Shown here piece by piece: positions 61,706-64,000 of a stretch of DNA of 64,000 nucleotides (position 1 is its first letter; the number at the start of each line of letters is the position of its first letter). Both the position numbers and the translations under genes were made by a program. The notes beneath the pieces are model-generated. The model was not told where the DNA came from. It worked only from the letters and a program-made list of their open reading frames with translations, and searched no databases. This DNA comes from Burkholderia sp. MS389 (GTDB taxonomy: Bacteria > Pseudomonadota > Gammaproteobacteria > Burkholderiales > Burkholderiaceae), in NCBI RefSeq assembly GCF_016899425.1, contig NZ_CP045996.1, positions 62,001 through 126,000 of the forward strand, written 5' to 3'.

Positions 61706-63574
61706 ATGCTGCTCATCGTCCTTGCCTATCTCGGCGGCGTGCTCACGATCCTGAGCCCGTGCATCCTGCCCGTGCTGCCGTTCGTATTCGCGCGCGCCGA
61801 CCAGCCGTTCGTGCGCACCGGCCTGCCGCTGCTCGCCGGCATGGCGCTCACGTTCGCCGTCGTCGCGACGCTCGCCGCCGTCGGCGGCGGCTGGGTCGCG
61901 CAGGCCAACCAGGCCGGCCGCTGGATCGCGATCGTGCTGCTCGCCGTGTTCGGCCTGACGCTGCTGATGCCGCGTTTCGCGGAACACCTGACGCGCCCGC
62001 TCGTCGCCGCCGGCAACCGGCTCACCGGCTTCGCGCAACGCGACGGCCGCCCGGCCGGCCCGGCGTCGTCGCTGCTGCTCGGCGTCGCGACGGGCCTGCT
62101 GTGGGCGCCGTGCGCGGGCCCGATCCTCGGCCTCGTGCTGACCGGCGCCGCGCTGCGCGGCGCGAGCGTCGGCACGACGCTGCTGCTCGTCGCATATGCG
62201 GCCGGCGCGGCGACGTCGCTCGGCGTCGCGCTCGTGATCGGCGGCAAGGTGTTCGCCGCGATGAAGCGCTCGCTCGGTGCCGGCGAATGGATCCGCCGCG
62301 GGATCGGCGCGGCGCTCCTGGCCGGCGTCGGCGCGATCGCGCTCGGCCTCGATACCGGCGCCCTCGCGCAACTGTCGACGGTCACCACGGGCGGGCTCGA
62401 AACGAAGCTCGTCGACCGCCTCGGCGGCCGCTCGAACGGCGCGCCGCCGGCACCGGCGGCGCCGGCTGCGACCGCCGCTACCGACGACGCGACGGGCGGC
62501 GCGATGATGGCCGCCGCAGCCGATGGCGCACCGGCCGGCGGCGGTGCGATGGCCGGCAGCGCGATGATGCGCGCGGCCGGCGCCACCGCGTCCGCGCTGC
62601 CGGTCGAAGGCACGCTGCCGTCGCTCGACGGCGCGGTGCAGTGGCTGAACTCGCCGCCGCTGACGGCGGCCGGGCTGCGCGGCAAGGTCGTGCTGGTCGA
62701 TTTCTGGACGTATTCGTGCATCAACTGCCTGCGCACGCTGCCGTACACGACTGCGTGGGCACGCAAGTACGCGCCGTACGGGCTCGTCGTGATCGGCGTC
62801 CACGCGCCGGAATTCGCGTTCGAGCGCGACATCGGCAACGTGAAGAAGGCCGTGCACGACCTCGGCATCGACTACCCGGTCGCGATCGACAACGGCTATT
62901 CGATCTGGCGCGCGTTCAACAACGAATACTGGCCCGCGCACTACTTCATCGATGCGCAAGGGCGGATCCGCCATCACCACTTCGGCGAAGGCGAATACGC
63001 GCAGTCGGAACGCGCGATCCAGTCGCTGCTCGCCGAAGCCGGCCACCCGGACGCGCTGAACGTGCCGCTCGGCCTCGCCGGCGCGCCCGCGAAGGGTGCG
63101 CTCGCGGCGGCCGACAGCGCGGACGTCCGCTCGCCCGAAACCTATGTCGGCTATGCGCGCGCGGAAAGCTTCGCGTCGCCGGGCGGCGTCGTGCGCGATG
63201 CGGCGCACCGCTACGACGCGCCGGCCGGCCCGGATCTGAACGGCTGGGGCCTCGCGGGCACGTGGAACGTCGGCGCCGAGCGCGCGTCGCTGGCCGCGCC
63301 GGATGGCCGGATCGTCTACCGCTTCCATGCACGCGACCTGCACCTGGTGCTCGGCCCGGGCACGAGCGGCCGGCCCGTGCGCTTTCGCGTGACGCTCGAC
63401 GGCGCCGCGCCCGGCGCCGCGCATGGCACGGATGTCGACGCGCAGGGCTACGGCACCGTCACCGGCCAGCGCCTGTACCAGCTCGTCCGGCAGACCGGCA
63501 CGATCGCCGACCGCACGTTCGCGATCGAGTTTCTCGATCCGGGGGTCGATGCGTACGCATTCACTTTCGGCTGA
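61706..63574 (+). CDS. dipZ: DipZ-like CcdA/thioredoxin fusion (periplasmic reductant supply)
   Basis: A 622-residue protein starting at 61706 after GGAGAACGCCTC. Residues 1-235 are a CcdA-type membrane domain with the two Cys motifs LTILSPCILPVLPFVF and GLLWAPCAGPILGLVL. A Gly/Ala-rich linker leads to a TlpA-like thioredoxin domain with the active site FWTYSCINCLRTLPY and WPAHYFIDAQGRIRHHHFGE. The last ~150 residues are a beta-rich domain as in DipZ proteins. It carries electrons from cytoplasmic thioredoxin across the membrane. It lies between msrB and msrA and probably reduces both. Confidence 0.92.
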   Translation: MLLIVLAYLGGVLTILSPCILPVLPFVFARADQPFVRTGLPLLAGMALTFAVVATLAAVGGGWVAQANQAGRWIAIVLLAVFGLTLLMPRFAEHLTRPLVAAGNRLTGFAQRDGRPAGPASSLLLGVATGLLWAPCAGPILGLVLTGAALRGASVGTTLLLVAYAAGAATSLGVALVIGGKVFAAMKRSLGAGEWIRRGIGAALLAGVGAIALGLDTGALAQLSTVTTGGLETKLVDRLGGRSNGAPPAPAAPAATAATDDATGGAMMAAAADGAPAGGGAMAGSAMMRAAGATASALPVEGTLPSLDGAVQWLNSPPLTAAGLRGKVVLVDFWTYSCINCLRTLPYTTAWARKYAPYGLVVIGVHAPEFAFERDIGNVKKAVHDLGIDYPVAIDNGYSIWRAFNNEYWPAHYFIDAQGRIRHHHFGEGEYAQSERAIQSLLAEAGHPDALNVPLGLAGAPAKGALAAADSADVRSPETYVGYARAESFASPGGVVRDAAHRYDAPAGPDLNGWGLAGTWNVGAERASLAAPDGRIVYRFHARDLHLVLGPGTSGRPVRFRVTLDGAAPGAAHGTDVDAQGYGTVTGQRLYQLVRQTGTIADRTFAIEFLDPGVDAYAFTFG

Positions 63575-63634
63575 TCGCGCGCGCTACCGCCATCCCGGCG
63601 CCGCTTTTCCCAACGCATTCCGAAGGAGCAAAAC

Positions 63635-64000
63635 ATGAACCCGATCCCTATCCGCGATGCCGCCGGACGCCGGCGCGCCGCCATGCTGCGCCGCATCGGC
63701 GCCATCGCCGTCGCGGCGGCCGCCGTGTTCGGCTACCAGCGCATCGTCCATTCCGCCGAGCCGATGCGCACCGTGCCCGCGCCGACGCTCGACGAAACGC
63801 CCGGCGCGTCGCACGACGAGACGGCCGTGTTCGCCGGCGGCTGCTTCTGGGGCGTGCAAGGCGTGTTCGAGCACGTGAAGGGCGTGAAGCAGGTGACCGC
63901 CGGCTACGCGGGCGGCGCGTCCGAAACCGCGCACTACGCGCTCGTCGGCTCGGGGCTGACGGGGCACGCGGAATCGGTGCGCATCGTCTACGACCCGACC
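63635..64000 (+). CDS. msrA: Peptide-methionine (S)-S-oxide reductase MsrA (partial)
   Basis: The ATG at 63635 follows CGAAGGAGCAAAAC. The N-terminus has a membrane-spanning or uncleaved signal segment (AAMLRRIGAIAVAAAAVFGY), so the enzyme is on the periplasmic side. The catalytic motif is FAGGCFWGVQGVFEHVKGV, with the nucleophilic Cys, followed by TAGYAGGASETAHYALVGSG. The gene runs off the right edge after 122 codons. It reduces the S-form of methionine sulfoxide. It is the third gene of the msrB-dipZ-msrA operon. Confidence 0.92.
   Translation, partial: MNPIPIRDAAGRRRAAMLRRIGAIAVAAAAVFGYQRIVHSAEPMRTVPAPTLDETPGASHDETAVFAGGCFWGVQGVFEHVKGVKQVTAGYAGGASETAHYALVGSGLTGHAESVRIVYDPT

Overview
The window looks like a chromosomal segment of a Burkholderia-type betaproteobacterium. 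It is GC-rich with strong G/C bias at third codon positions. It carries an OmpC-type porin, a two-gene groES-groEL operon, specialised VgrG and Rhs effectors, and H-NS proteins starting MPTYLELK, all typical of that group. No rRNA, tRNA or CRISPR was seen.

Layout. (1) 1-2966: three lipoprotein genes (one cut by the window edge) and a TetR regulator with two operator-like sites upstream. (2) 3145-13734: stress and metal genes. These are an unusual NRAMP-like transporter, a CheB-type methylesterase with a C-terminal zinc ribbon, a CheB-CheR-PAS-kinase-receiver hybrid interrupted by one in-frame amber codon, a canonical MntH, a manganese catalase and small unknowns. (3) 13833-15983: a groES-groEL operon with a sigma-32-like promoter. 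(4) 16806-22232: an operon encoding a class III CoA-transferase, a hotdog hydratase, an MHS-family transporter and a CitE-like lyase, with a divergent LysR regulator. Its gene content matches the itaconate degradation pathway (Ict, Ich, Ccl). (5) 22535-34383: a catabolic cluster with a Rieske oxygenase and its reductase, two carboxylate-type transporters, a porin, a PyrD/PyrK-like pair, an N-carbamoyl amidohydrolase, a LOG-fold protein and an XRE regulator. Six copies of a 16-bp palindrome related to GTCTAAATATTTAGAC lie at the promoters, which suggests one regulon.

(6) 34744-61066: a genomic island of about 26 kb. It is bounded by 20-bp near-identical direct repeats (18/20), with an identical 21-bp A-rich repeat just inside each end. 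At its right end is the start of a phage-type integrase gene, broken by an internally deleted IS3-family element. The cargo is antibacterial. A secreted Rhs protein with a C39-peptidase-like domain comes with a candidate immunity gene, a miniature YD-repeat protein and a fibre-like secreted protein. H-NS and small genes and a tandem zinc-ribbon protein follow. A type VI secretion (T6SS) module consists of PAAR-Rhs-WHH nuclease, its Eag chaperone, an array of immunity genes (SUKH, NTF2-fold, Imm11-like) with an orphan toxin tip, VgrG-lipase with an ankyrin partner, and a lone tssF. No other T6SS structural genes are in the window, so the module must use an apparatus encoded elsewhere.

(7) 61140-64000: a periplasmic oxidative-repair operon (Tat-exported MsrB, DipZ-like CcdA/thioredoxin fusion, MsrA) that runs off the window. 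It was probably next to the XRE gene before the island arrived.
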